From Brevundimonas sp. UBA986 (GTDB lineage Bacteria > Pseudomonadota > Alphaproteobacteria > Caulobacterales > Caulobacteraceae): a stretch of DNA of 11,800 nucleotides. Positions 1 to 7,178 of the stretch are shown here, piece by piece (within the stretch, counting starts at the first letter, position 1; the number at the start of each line of letters is the position of its first letter). The notes beneath the pieces were generated by a model. The model was not told the origin of the DNA, did not search any database, and saw only the letters and a list, made by a program, of their open reading frames with translations. Both the position numbers and the translations under genes were made by a program. Location of the stretch: the NCBI GenBank assembly GCA_002292165.1, contig DBBK01000057.1, positions 1 to 11,800 on the forward strand, read 5' to 3'.

Positions 1-1
1 C

Positions 2-814
2 GGCAAGCCGGTGCTGACCTTCCTGGAATCGATCTCGGCCGCCTTCTTCAAGCTGGTGGCCATCCTGATGAAGGCGGCGCCGATCGGGGCCTTCGGGGCC
101 TTCGCCTTCACCATCGGGGCCTACGGCATCGGCTCGATCGCCAACCTCGCGGCTCTGGTCGCCACCTTCTACCTGACCGCCATCCTGTTCGTGGTCGGGG
201 TGCTGGGTCTGGTCGGGATCGCCAATGGATTCAACGTCCTCAAGCTGATCCGCTATCTGAAGGAGGAGCTGCTGCTGGTGCTGGGCACCTCCTCATCCGA
301 GGCCGCGCTGCCCAGCCTGCTGGAGAAGATGGAGCGGGCCGGGGCCGCCAAGTCGGTGGTCGGTCTGGTCGTGCCGACGGGCTATTCGTTCAATCTGGAC
401 GGCACCAACATCTATATGACGATGGCGGCCCTGTTCATCGCCCAGGCCCTGGGCATCCACCTCAGCCTGGAGCAGCAGATCCTGCTGCTGCTGGTCGCCA
501 TGCTGTCGTCCAAGGGCGCGGCGGGCATCACCGGGGCCGGCTTCATCACGCTCGCCGCGACGCTCGCGGTGGTCCCCTCGGTGCCGATCGCGGGCATGGC
601 CCTGATCCTCGGCGTCGACCGCTTCATGAGCGAATGCCGGGCCCTGACCAACTTCATCGGCAATGCCGTGGCCACCCTCGTCGTGGCCCGCTGGGAGAAC
701 CAGCTCGACCGCGACGCCCTGAAACGGGCCCTGGACGGACAGCCCAAACCCCTTGCCGCACAACCCGATCCCGCCGCAGGGCCGGGGGACGATGCGGTCA
801 TTACCGCCGACTAA
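2..814 (+). CDS. dctA: C4-dicarboxylate transport protein DctA, C-terminal part (5' end outside window)
   Basis: Inner-membrane symporter of the dicarboxylate/amino acid:cation (DAACS) family. Family members import succinate, fumarate and malate with protons or sodium. The frame is open from base 2 and gives about 270 residues. The family is usually about 430 long, so roughly the first 160 residues, with the early membrane helices, are missing. Visible hallmarks in order are the serine-rich re-entrant loop GTSSSEAALP, the helix-7 segment PTGYSFNLDGTNIYMT (the NMDGT-type cation site), the second re-entrant loop SSKGAAGITGAGF, and the helix-8 segment DRFMSECRALTNFIGNAVAT. The match to E. coli DctA from memory is close along the whole fragment. 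The TonB receptor begins 43 bases downstream on the same strand with no terminator between, so co-transcription is likely. Family assignment is firm; whether the real substrate is a C4 acid, 2-oxoglutarate or a sugar diacid cannot be read from the sequence. Confidence 0.93.
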   Translation, partial: GKPVLTFLESISAAFFKLVAILMKAAPIGAFGAFAFTIGAYGIGSIANLAALVATFYLTAILFVVGVLGLVGIANGFNVLKLIRYLKEELLLVLGTSSSEAALPSLLEKMERAGAAKSVVGLVVPTGYSFNLDGTNIYMTMAALFIAQALGIHLSLEQQILLLLVAMLSSKGAAGITGAGFITLAATLAVVPSVPIAGMALILGVDRFMSECRALTNFIGNAVATLVVARWENQLDRDALKRALDGQPKPLAAQPDPAAGPGDDAVITAD

Positions 815-844
815 CCCACAGACAAGACAACAAAAAACGACACG

Positions 845-852
845 AGGGAGGA
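845..852 (+). promoter_or_regulatory. Ribosome-binding site of the TonB receptor gene
   Basis: AGGGAGGA lies 5 bases before the ATG at 858. It decides the start. The frame also has an ATG at 753, but that lies inside dctA, has no comparable site, and would put 35 residues in front of an otherwise perfect signal peptide. Confidence 0.8.
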
Positions 853-857
853 CAACA

Positions 858-3800
858 ATGATCAAGATCAAGACCGCCATGCTGGCGACCACCGCCGCCA
901 CGGCCCTTATCGCCCTGGCTGGAAACGCCATGGCCCAGACGGCGCCCGCCGCGCCGCAACAGCCCGCGCCGCAGCCGGCCCCGGCCGCCTCGCCCGCGAC
1001 CCAGGCCATCGTTGATCAGGCCCAGCAGGAGGGCGAGCCCGCCGCCAACGTCGATGACGTCGTGGTCGTCGGCTCCCAGATCCGCGGCGCCTCGATCACG
1101 ACCGCCCTGCCGGTCGCGGTCCTGGGGCAGGAGCAGATCGCCGCCACCGGCGCCGTCACCGGCGACGACCTGCTGCGCACCATCCCGCAGATGGGCGACG
1201 TCCTGTTCAGCGCGGCCAACAACGCCCAGACCTCGAACGCGGCGCGCGGCGACGTCAACTCGGTCAATCTGCGCTCGCTCGGCGTCGGCAACACCCTGGT
1301 CCTGCTGAACGGCCGCCGCATCGTCTCCCACCCGACCAGCCAGGGCACGTCCGACACCGGCACCGTCCCCGTGCTCAGCTACAACTCCAACGCCATCCCG
1401 GTCTCGGGGCTGGAGCGTCTGGAGGTCCTGCTGGACGGCGCGGCCGCCATCTACGGCGCCGACGCCGTGGCGGGGGTGGTCAACACCGTCACCCAGGACG
1501 ACTTCGACGGCCTGAAGTTCACCACCCAGTACGGCGGCGCCGAGAGCACCCATATGCGCGAGCTCAGCATCGGGCTGTTCGCGGGCAAGGACTTCGAGCG
1601 CGGCAACGTCTCGGCCTTCATCGACTACACCGACCGCACCGCGCTGGAGGCGTCTGACCAGCAGTTCACTCGTTCGGACAACCTGCGCTTCCTGTTCGAG
1701 AACTATCCCGACTTCGCCTCCAGCCTGACGCCGGACGCCCGCAACACGCGCGGTCCCTGGGCCAACCTGGCGGTCGTGAACGGTCCGGGAACCATCCGCC
1801 GCGGGACCACGGCCATCACCACGGCGGCCGGCGCCTTCCACATCCAGCCGACGACCATCACCGGCTGCGCCACGGCGACGGCCAACGGCCTGTGCATCGG
1901 CACCGGCGCGCTCAGCTTCAACGGCGTCCAGCGCGACCTGCGTTTCGACACCGCGACGGGCACGACCATCACGCCCGATGTCCAGCGGCTGAACCTGTTC
2001 TTCACCGGCCACTACGACCTCAACGACAACGTCACCGCCTTCGGTGAGCTGGGCTGGTATCAGGCCCAGACCCAGCGTGTTCAGCCGCCGCTGATCAACC
2101 TGAACACCCTGACCATCCCGGCCAGCAACTACTGGAACCCGTTCGGCCCGGTGACCTTCGCCAACGGCCAGACCAACCCCAATCGCCTGTCGGGCCTGAC
2201 CAATGTGCCGGTCACCGGTCTGAACCTGACCCTGAACCAGTACCGCTTCGTCGATGCGGGTATGCAGAAGGTCAGCGTCGACAACTACCAGGCCCGCGCC
2301 CTGGCCGGTCTGCGCGGCGAGTTCCGCGGCTTCGACTGGGAGAGCGCGATCACCTATTCGGAAGCCGAGGCCACCGATAGTTCGACCGCGGTCAACGCCA
2401 CCAAGCTCCAGGCCCAACTGGCCCTGTCGACGCCGGACGCCTACAACCCGTTCAACGGCGGCTGCCTGGACAACACCAGCGTCGGCGACTGTACGCCCAG
2501 CTCACAGGCCGCCATCGACGCCATCACCTTCGACCTGAAGCGGGTGTCCAAGACGACCCTCGCCATGATCGACTTCAAGGTGTCCAGGGCCGATCTGTTC
2601 AGCCTGTGGGCCGGCGACGTCGGCATGGCCTTCGGCCTCGAGGCGCGCAAGGAGACCCAGAACGACGACCGCGATCCCAACGTCGACGGCACCAACGTCT
2701 TCGTCGACTCGGTCACCGGCGCGACCAACCTGTCCAACGTCATCTCGGTCAGTCCGAACCCGGACACTCACGGCGAGCGCACCGTCTCGGCCGCCTATAT
2801 CGAGTTCGCCGTGCCGGTCGTGTCGCCGGAGATGAACATCCCGTTCGTCCGTAGCCTGGATCTGCAGATCGCCGGCCGCGCCGAGCACTATTCGGACTTC
2901 GGCAGCGTGGCCAAGCCGAAGATCGCCGCCGCCTGGGACATCTTCGACGGCCTGCGCATCCGCGGCTCCTATTCGGAAGGCTTCCGCGCCCCGAACCTGG
3001 AACAGACCAACGCCACCACCTACGGCCGTCTGGCGACCAACAACGACTACATCCGCTGTGAGGCCGACCTGCGCGCCGGCCGGATCGCCACCTTCGGCGC
3101 CTGCGCCCGCTCGATCGGCTATTCCCTGCTGGTCTCGGGCAACCCGGACCTGAAGCCGGAAGAGAGCACCAACTCGTCCTACGGCGTGGTCTTCCAGCCG
3201 CGCTTCCTGCCCGAGAGCCTGGGCGACTGGACCTTCACCGTCGACAAGTGGCGCATCCAGCAGGAGAAGATCGTCGGCCTGTTCGGCGGTTCCGCCGCGA
3301 CCGTCCAGGACTATCTGGATCGCGTCAGCGGCTCGTCCAACCCGCTGGTGACCCGCGCCGCGCCCAACGCCGATGACATCGCCCTGTTCGCCGGCACCGG
3401 CATCGCCCCGGTCGGCCAGATCATCTCGGTCTCGGACCGGTTCGTGAACCTGCTGCCGCAGGACGTCCAGGGCATCGACTTCGGCATCGTCTGGCGCCTG
3501 CGCGACACCCCGGTGGGCGACTTCCGCGTCAATATCAACGCGGCCAAGCTGACCAAGTTCAGCCGGGAGCCGGGCCCGCAGATCGACGCCCTGTACGCCG
3601 CCCGCGCCGCCGGAACGATCAACGCCGCCACGCCCCTGCCGGACTCCTCGAGCCTGGTGGCCCAGAACGGCCGGCCGGAGTGGAAGGTGTCGGGCACGGT
3701 CACCTGGGCCAACGGTCCGTGGCAGGTCGGGGTCTTCACCCAGTACATCAGCGCGGTCGACGACACCCTGCTGATCGGCGCCAGCGGCACGCCGTGGGAG

Positions 3801-4001
3801 GTCGAGAGCCGCCTGACCGGCAACCTGTACGGCCAGTACGAGTTCGAGGACCGCTTCGGCATCGCCAACAACACCAAGCTGCGGGCGGGTGTGCGCAACA
3901 TCACCAACCAGGCGCCGCCGCTCTCGTCGGCCGGCTATCTGGGCTCGCTCTACCAGCCCTACGGCCGCTACTGGTACATGAGCGTCACCAAGACGTTCTG
4001 A
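858..4001 (+). CDS. TonB-dependent outer-membrane receptor
   Basis: A 1047-residue outer-membrane transporter that takes up a substrate using TonB/ExbBD energy. Residues 1-26 are a Sec signal peptide (MIKIKTAMLA start, cleavage after AMA). A Pro/Ala/Gln-rich linker follows (about 28-48), then a TonB box-like segment VDDVVVVG (about 65-72). The plug domain runs from about 78 to 215, with VNLRSLGVGNTLVLLNGRR, GLERLEVLLDGAAAIYGADAVAGVVN and related signatures. The beta-barrel continues to the terminal phenylalanine of YMSVTKTF, the usual barrel-assembly signal. The mature protein appears to contain six cysteines, in three close pairs (337/346, 536/545, 734/749), which look like extracellular-loop disulfides. 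The barrel is larger than in siderophore receptors and resembles the big receptors that Caulobacterales and xanthomonads use for carbohydrates and other nutrients. No FecA-type N-terminal signalling domain is present. Codon use is strongly GC-ending, suggesting good expression. The substrate is unknown; the neighbours suggest an organic or sugar acid or its ester. Confidence 0.93.
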   Translation: MIKIKTAMLATTAATALIALAGNAMAQTAPAAPQQPAPQPAPAASPATQAIVDQAQQEGEPAANVDDVVVVGSQIRGASITTALPVAVLGQEQIAATGAVTGDDLLRTIPQMGDVLFSAANNAQTSNAARGDVNSVNLRSLGVGNTLVLLNGRRIVSHPTSQGTSDTGTVPVLSYNSNAIPVSGLERLEVLLDGAAAIYGADAVAGVVNTVTQDDFDGLKFTTQYGGAESTHMRELSIGLFAGKDFERGNVSAFIDYTDRTALEASDQQFTRSDNLRFLFENYPDFASSLTPDARNTRGPWANLAVVNGPGTIRRGTTAITTAAGAFHIQPTTITGCATATANGLCIGTGALSFNGVQRDLRFDTATGTTITPDVQRLNLFFTGHYDLNDNVTAFGELGWYQAQTQRVQPPLINLNTLTIPASNYWNPFGPVTFANGQTNPNRLSGLTNVPVTGLNLTLNQYRFVDAGMQKVSVDNYQARALAGLRGEFRGFDWESAITYSEAEATDSSTAVNATKLQAQLALSTPDAYNPFNGGCLDNTSVGDCTPSSQAAIDAITFDLKRVSKTTLAMIDFKVSRADLFSLWAGDVGMAFGLEARKETQNDDRDPNVDGTNVFVDSVTGATNLSNVISVSPNPDTHGERTVSAAYIEFAVPVVSPEMNIPFVRSLDLQIAGRAEHYSDFGSVAKPKIAAAWDIFDGLRIRGSYSEGFRAPNLEQTNATTYGRLATNNDYIRCEADLRAGRIATFGACARSIGYSLLVSGNPDLKPEESTNSSYGVVFQPRFLPESLGDWTFTVDKWRIQQEKIVGLFGGSAATVQDYLDRVSGSSNPLVTRAAPNADDIALFAGTGIAPVGQIISVSDRFVNLLPQDVQGIDFGIVWRLRDTPVGDFRVNINAAKLTKFSREPGPQIDALYAARAAGTINAATPLPDSSSLVAQNGRPEWKVSGTVTWANGPWQVGVFTQYISAVDDTLLIGASGTPWEVESRLTGNLYGQYEFEDRFGIANNTKLRAGVRNITNQAPPLSSAGYLGSLYQPYGRYWYMSVTKTF

Positions 4002-4043
4002 TCCTTCTCCCCCGAAGCGCCCTCGTTGAGGGTTCTTCTCCTG

Positions 4044-4071
4044 CCGGGGCGACGTTTCGACGTCGCCCCGG
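4044..4071 (+). terminator. Strong hairpin after the receptor gene, probable terminator or mRNA-stabilising stem
   Basis: A perfect 12-bp stem, CCGGGGCGACGT / ACGTCGCCCCGG, closes a TTCG tetraloop 42 bases after the receptor stop codon. The following bases (ACCTTGTCTTCT) are only moderately T-rich, so full intrinsic termination is uncertain. It may instead protect the upstream mRNA or lower expression of the hydrolase gene that starts at 4098. A weaker stem (CCCTC-GTT-GAGGG, 4020-4032, followed by TTCTTCTC) precedes it. Confidence 0.65.
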
Positions 4072-4097
4072 ACCTTGTCTTCTGAAGTGAGCCTCTC

Positions 4098-5471
4098 ATG
4101 CGTTCCTGGGTCGCCGCCGGTCGTTCCGTCCTTGCCGTTCTGGCGCTGGGAGGAGGGCTTGCCGCCTGCGTGACCCCTGGACAGATGCCGCCCACGCCCC
4201 CGAGCGCGGTCCCGCTCCAGACCGCCGAGGTCTCGCCCATCCCCGCCGACGCGACCTGTCCGCAGGGCATCCCGGCCGACGCCAAATGCTACACCGGCCG
4301 ATCGGAGGAGGGGGCCTTCTACTGGATCGCCATCCCGGCGAACTGGAACAACGTCCTCGTGGTTCACAGCCACGGCGGGCCGCGCACCACGACGCCCAAC
4401 ATCGACGACGAGATCGACGACCTGCAGCGGTTCTCGGTCATGGTCCGCGAAGGCTACGCCTGGGCCGGCTCGACCTATCGCCGCGGCGGCTATGGCGTGC
4501 GGATGGCCGCCGAGGACACCGACATCCTGCGCCGCATCTTCTGGAGCCGCTTCGGCAAGCCGCGCCGGACCATCGTCCACGGCCAGTCCTGGGGCGGCAA
4601 TGTCGCGGCCAAGGTCTCCGAGCTCTACGCCGTCGACGGCAATGGTCAGCGCAACTACGATGGCGTCCTGCTGTCGGCCGGGCTCGTCGCCGGGGGCACG
4701 CGCGGCTATGTGTTCCGCTCGGACCTGAGGGCCGTCTACCAGTTCTATTGCCGGAACCATCCGCGTCCGGACGAGGTCCAGTATCCGGTCTGGCAGGGTC
4801 TGCCGCGTGATGGCCGCATGACCCGCGCCGACGTGGCCGCCCGGGTCGAGCAATGCACCGGGGTCGGCAAGCCCGCCGCCGAGCGCACGCCTGAGCAGGT
4901 CCGCAACCTGAAGAACATCCTGGGCGTCATCGGCATCCGCGAGGACGAGCTGGTCTCGCACCTGGTCTGGGCCACCAACCTGTTCCAGGACATGGTCTGG
5001 AAGCGGCTGGACGGTCACAACCCCTTCTCGAACGAAGGCCGGGTCTACTCAGGCTCGGACGACGACGCGGCCCTGAACGCGGGCGTCGAGCGGTTCGCCG
5101 CCGACCCGGAAGGCGTGGCGCGTCTGGCCTACGATGCTGACCTGAGCGGCCAGATCATGCTGCCGACGCTGAGCATCCACGCCAAGAACGACCCGACGGT
5201 CTTCGTCGGCGTCGACGCCATCTATCGCGACATCGTCGCGGCGGCCGGACGCTCGGACCTGCTGGTCCAGACCTTCACGAACGAGGACACCCACTCCAAG
5301 CTCTCGACGCCCGAGTACGCCGGGATGCTGGACGCCCTGATGGCCTGGGTCGACAAGGGCGAGAAGCCGACGCCCGCCACGGTCGCCGCGGCCTGCGAGA
5401 CCCATGCGGCGGCCTATGACGAGCCCTGCAAGTTCGACGTCGGGTTCACGCCGACCGCCGCGAGCCGTTAG
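4098..5471 (+). CDS. Alpha/beta hydrolase, predicted lipoprotein, substrate unknown
   Basis: A 457-residue protein with a lipoprotein signal peptide. The start is MRSWVAAGRS, then a hydrophobic stretch, then the lipobox LAAC with the lipidated cysteine at 24. It is therefore expected on the periplasmic side of a membrane. The mature part has an alpha/beta-hydrolase look: HSHGGPR at 90-96 (oxyanion-loop type), the nucleophile elbow GQSWGG with Ser164, a likely acid Asp365 in HAKNDPTVF, and the likely base His399 in NEDTHSKL. About 190 residues separate the serine from the acid, leaving room for a substantial lid domain (about 205-345) that would set specificity. Start choice: ATG 4098 gives an immediate signal peptide, with a weak GTGAG-like site about 6 bases before it. 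Its place after dctA and the receptor suggests it processes the imported compound, for example an ester or lactone. That is inference; I do not recognise a characterised subfamily, and peptidase activity is also possible. Confidence 0.85.
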   Translation: MRSWVAAGRSVLAVLALGGGLAACVTPGQMPPTPPSAVPLQTAEVSPIPADATCPQGIPADAKCYTGRSEEGAFYWIAIPANWNNVLVVHSHGGPRTTTPNIDDEIDDLQRFSVMVREGYAWAGSTYRRGGYGVRMAAEDTDILRRIFWSRFGKPRRTIVHGQSWGGNVAAKVSELYAVDGNGQRNYDGVLLSAGLVAGGTRGYVFRSDLRAVYQFYCRNHPRPDEVQYPVWQGLPRDGRMTRADVAARVEQCTGVGKPAAERTPEQVRNLKNILGVIGIREDELVSHLVWATNLFQDMVWKRLDGHNPFSNEGRVYSGSDDDAALNAGVERFAADPEGVARLAYDADLSGQIMLPTLSIHAKNDPTVFVGVDAIYRDIVAAAGRSDLLVQTFTNEDTHSKLSTPEYAGMLDALMAWVDKGEKPTPATVAAACETHAAAYDEPCKFDVGFTPTAASR

Positions 5472-6910
5472 CTCCAGCTGTAGCTGGTCTTGGTCTGGGT
5501 GTAGAACTCGACCGCCGCGAAGCCCTGTTCGCGGGCGCCGTAGCTGGACGACTTCGTGCCGCCGAACGGGACGTGATAGTCGACGCCCGCCGTCGGCAGA
5601 TTGACCATGGTCATGCCCGCCTTCGCCCGGCGCTGGAAGTCGCGGGCGTGCTTGAGGCTGGTGGTCACGATGCCCGCCGCGAGGCCGAACTCGGTCGTGT
5701 TGGCGACGTTGAGCGCCTCCTCATAGTCCTTGACGCGGATGGTCGAGGCGACCGGTCCGAAGACCTCCTCGGAGTTGATGCGCATCGACGGATCGGTGTC
5801 GGCGATCAGGGTCGGTTGCACGTACCAGCCCGGGTTCTCGAGGCTCAGGCGCTCGCCGCCGGTGACGATGCGGCCGCCGTTCTGACGGGCGATGTCGATG
5901 TACTTGTAGGAGGTCTCCATCTGGGCCTCGGAGACCGCCGGGCCCATCTGGGTGTTGGGGTCGAGCGCATCGCCGACGCGCAGGGCCGCGACCTTCTCGG
6001 CCAGCAGGGCGACGAACTTGTCGTGGATGGCGTCGGTGACGATCAGGCGGCTGGAGGCCGTGCAGCGTTGGCCGGTGGCGTAGTAGGAGCCGTCCAGCGC
6101 GATCATGACCGCGCGCTCCAGATCGGCGTCGTCCAGCACGATCAGCGGGTTCTTGCCGCCCATCTCCAGCTGGACGCGGGCCTGACGCGCGACGGCGCCC
6201 GCCGCGACGCCCGCGCCCACGCCTTGCGAGCCCGTGAAGGAGACGCCGTCCACGTCGGGGTGGTCGACGATGGCCTGACCCACGCCGCCGCGGCCGATGA
6301 CGAGGTTGAACACGCCCTTGGGCAGGCCGGCCTCGACCAGGATGTCAGCGAGGGCGCTGGCCGTCGCGGGGGTCGGGCCGGCGGGCTTCATCACCACGGT
6401 GTTGCCGAAGGCGAGGGCAGGGGCGGCCTTCCACGCCGGGATGGCGATCGGGAAGTTCCAGGGGGTGATCAGGCCATAGACGCCGACGGCCTGACGATAG
6501 GTCTGGATCTCCACACCCGGGCGGACGCTGTAGAGGTTCTGGCCGTGGCGACGCAGGGCCTCGCCGGCGAAGTACTTGAGGATGCGACCCGCGCGGACCG
6601 TCTCGCCGATGCCCTCGGGAAGGGTCTTGCCCTCTTCGCGGGACAGGAGGCGACCCAGCTGTTCGCGGCGCTCCATGACCAGCGTGCCCGCACGATCCAG
6701 CACATCGGCGCGGACCTCGGGGCTGGCCTCGGACCACGACGGGAAGGCGGCCTTCGCCGCGGCGACGGCGGCGTCGACCTCGGCCTGACCGCCGTCCGGC
6801 GTGTTGGCGACGATGTCGTTGGTGTTGGACGGGTTGTGGCTCTCGCCCGGCCGGGCCGTGTCCACGCGTTCGCCATCGATCAGGTGGGAGAGCTGGATCG
6901 TGTCGGTCAT
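5468..6910 (-). CDS. Aldehyde dehydrogenase, probable 2-oxoglutarate semialdehyde (2,5-dioxopentanoate) dehydrogenase
   Basis: A 480-residue cytoplasmic NAD(P)-dependent aldehyde dehydrogenase of normal family length. Visible motifs are PWNFP (Asn152, oxyanion), MKPAGPTP (Lys175, cofactor), FTGSQGVG (225-232, Rossmann loop), ELEMGGKN-type segment LEMGGKN (general base Glu249), GQRCTA (catalytic Cys283), EEVFGP (381-386) and PFGGTKSSSYG near the C terminus. The start ATG at 6908-6910 has an AGGGA site 8 bases upstream on the minus strand. The usual glutamate of the KPxE motif is glycine here (Gly178), which in this superfamily favours acceptance of NADP. The family call is certain. The substrate is inferred from the divergent kdgD neighbour, whose product is 2,5-dioxopentanoate; oxidation of that gives 2-oxoglutarate (EC 1.2.1.26). 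A succinate-semialdehyde or other aldehyde role remains possible. Its stop codon overlaps that of the convergent hydrolase gene. Confidence 0.88.
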   Translation of the reverse strand: MTDTIQLSHLIDGERVDTARPGESHNPSNTNDIVANTPDGGQAEVDAAVAAAKAAFPSWSEASPEVRADVLDRAGTLVMERREQLGRLLSREEGKTLPEGIGETVRAGRILKYFAGEALRRHGQNLYSVRPGVEIQTYRQAVGVYGLITPWNFPIAIPAWKAAPALAFGNTVVMKPAGPTPATASALADILVEAGLPKGVFNLVIGRGGVGQAIVDHPDVDGVSFTGSQGVGAGVAAGAVARQARVQLEMGGKNPLIVLDDADLERAVMIALDGSYYATGQRCTASSRLIVTDAIHDKFVALLAEKVAALRVGDALDPNTQMGPAVSEAQMETSYKYIDIARQNGGRIVTGGERLSLENPGWYVQPTLIADTDPSMRINSEEVFGPVASTIRVKDYEEALNVANTTEFGLAAGIVTTSLKHARDFQRRAKAGMTMVNLPTAGVDYHVPFGGTKSSSYGAREQGFAAVEFYTQTKTSYSWS

Positions 6911-7178
6911 GGCGGGTGTCCCTGAAGCTGTCTGTCGCGGCTATATGGGTGGCGGTGTAGTCCGCCGACAGGCCGCCGCCGACACCGAATGGAGCATCGA
7001 TCCAGAGCCCCGGCGCATCGATCGGCGCTCGCGGACCCCCGTTCCGGGTCGATCAAGCCAAAACCCGCATCGGTCGATAGCCGCTTTGGCTTAGACCCGC
7101 ATCGACCGGGCCAGTACCGTTCTCATCAGGGCGCGATCACAGCGCCGGGCGGCAAGGGCCGCTTCAGTGAGGAACTCT
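6911..7178. promoter_or_regulatory. Divergent control region between the aldehyde dehydrogenase and kdgD genes
   Basis: 268 bases with no supported gene. It must carry promoters for both directions. The ribosome-binding sites are AGGGA (complement of 6919-6923) for the dehydrogenase and GAGG (7169-7172) for kdgD. An AT-rich ATATAG on the minus strand (6941-6946) could be a -10 box for the dehydrogenase, but no convincing -35 accompanies it. GCATCG occurs four times (6994, 7015, 7067, 7099) and GGTCGAT twice plus once inverted, clustered 55-185 bases before kdgD. This is the pattern expected of a regulator-bound region; the nearby LysR protein is the obvious candidate. Confidence 0.6.
7055..7108. 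promoter_or_regulatory. Interleaved inverted and direct repeats, candidate operator
   Basis: Three repeats interlock. AAGCCAAA (7055-7062) is the exact reverse complement of TTTGGCTT (7085-7092). CGGTCGAT (7071-7078) is the exact reverse complement of ATCGACCG (7101-7108). ACCCGCATCG is repeated directly at 7063-7072 and 7095-7104, 32 bases apart, about three helical turns. Both inverted pairs have 30 bases between the starts of their arms. I infer a binding site for a dimeric or tetrameric regulator. No match to a named consensus was recognised. Confidence 0.5.

Noticed and set aside
753..857. N-terminal extension of the receptor from ATG 753
   Set aside because: It overlaps dctA, lacks a good ribosome-binding site and would bury the signal peptide that begins at ATG 858.
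801..2417. Minus-strand open frame (538 codons) opposite the receptor N-terminal half
   Set aside because: Arg/Gly/Val/Asp-rich shadow of the receptor gene with no independent support.
2502..5018. Long open frame (838 codons) on the minus strand
   Set aside because: It lies opposite the receptor and hydrolase genes, which have clear domains. Its translation is rich in Arg, Gly, Asp and Val with no recognisable motif, typical of antisense frames in high-GC coding DNA.
5573..6925. Plus-strand open frame (450 codons) opposite the aldehyde dehydrogenase
   Set aside because: The minus-strand protein carries all aldehyde dehydrogenase motifs; the opposite frame has none.
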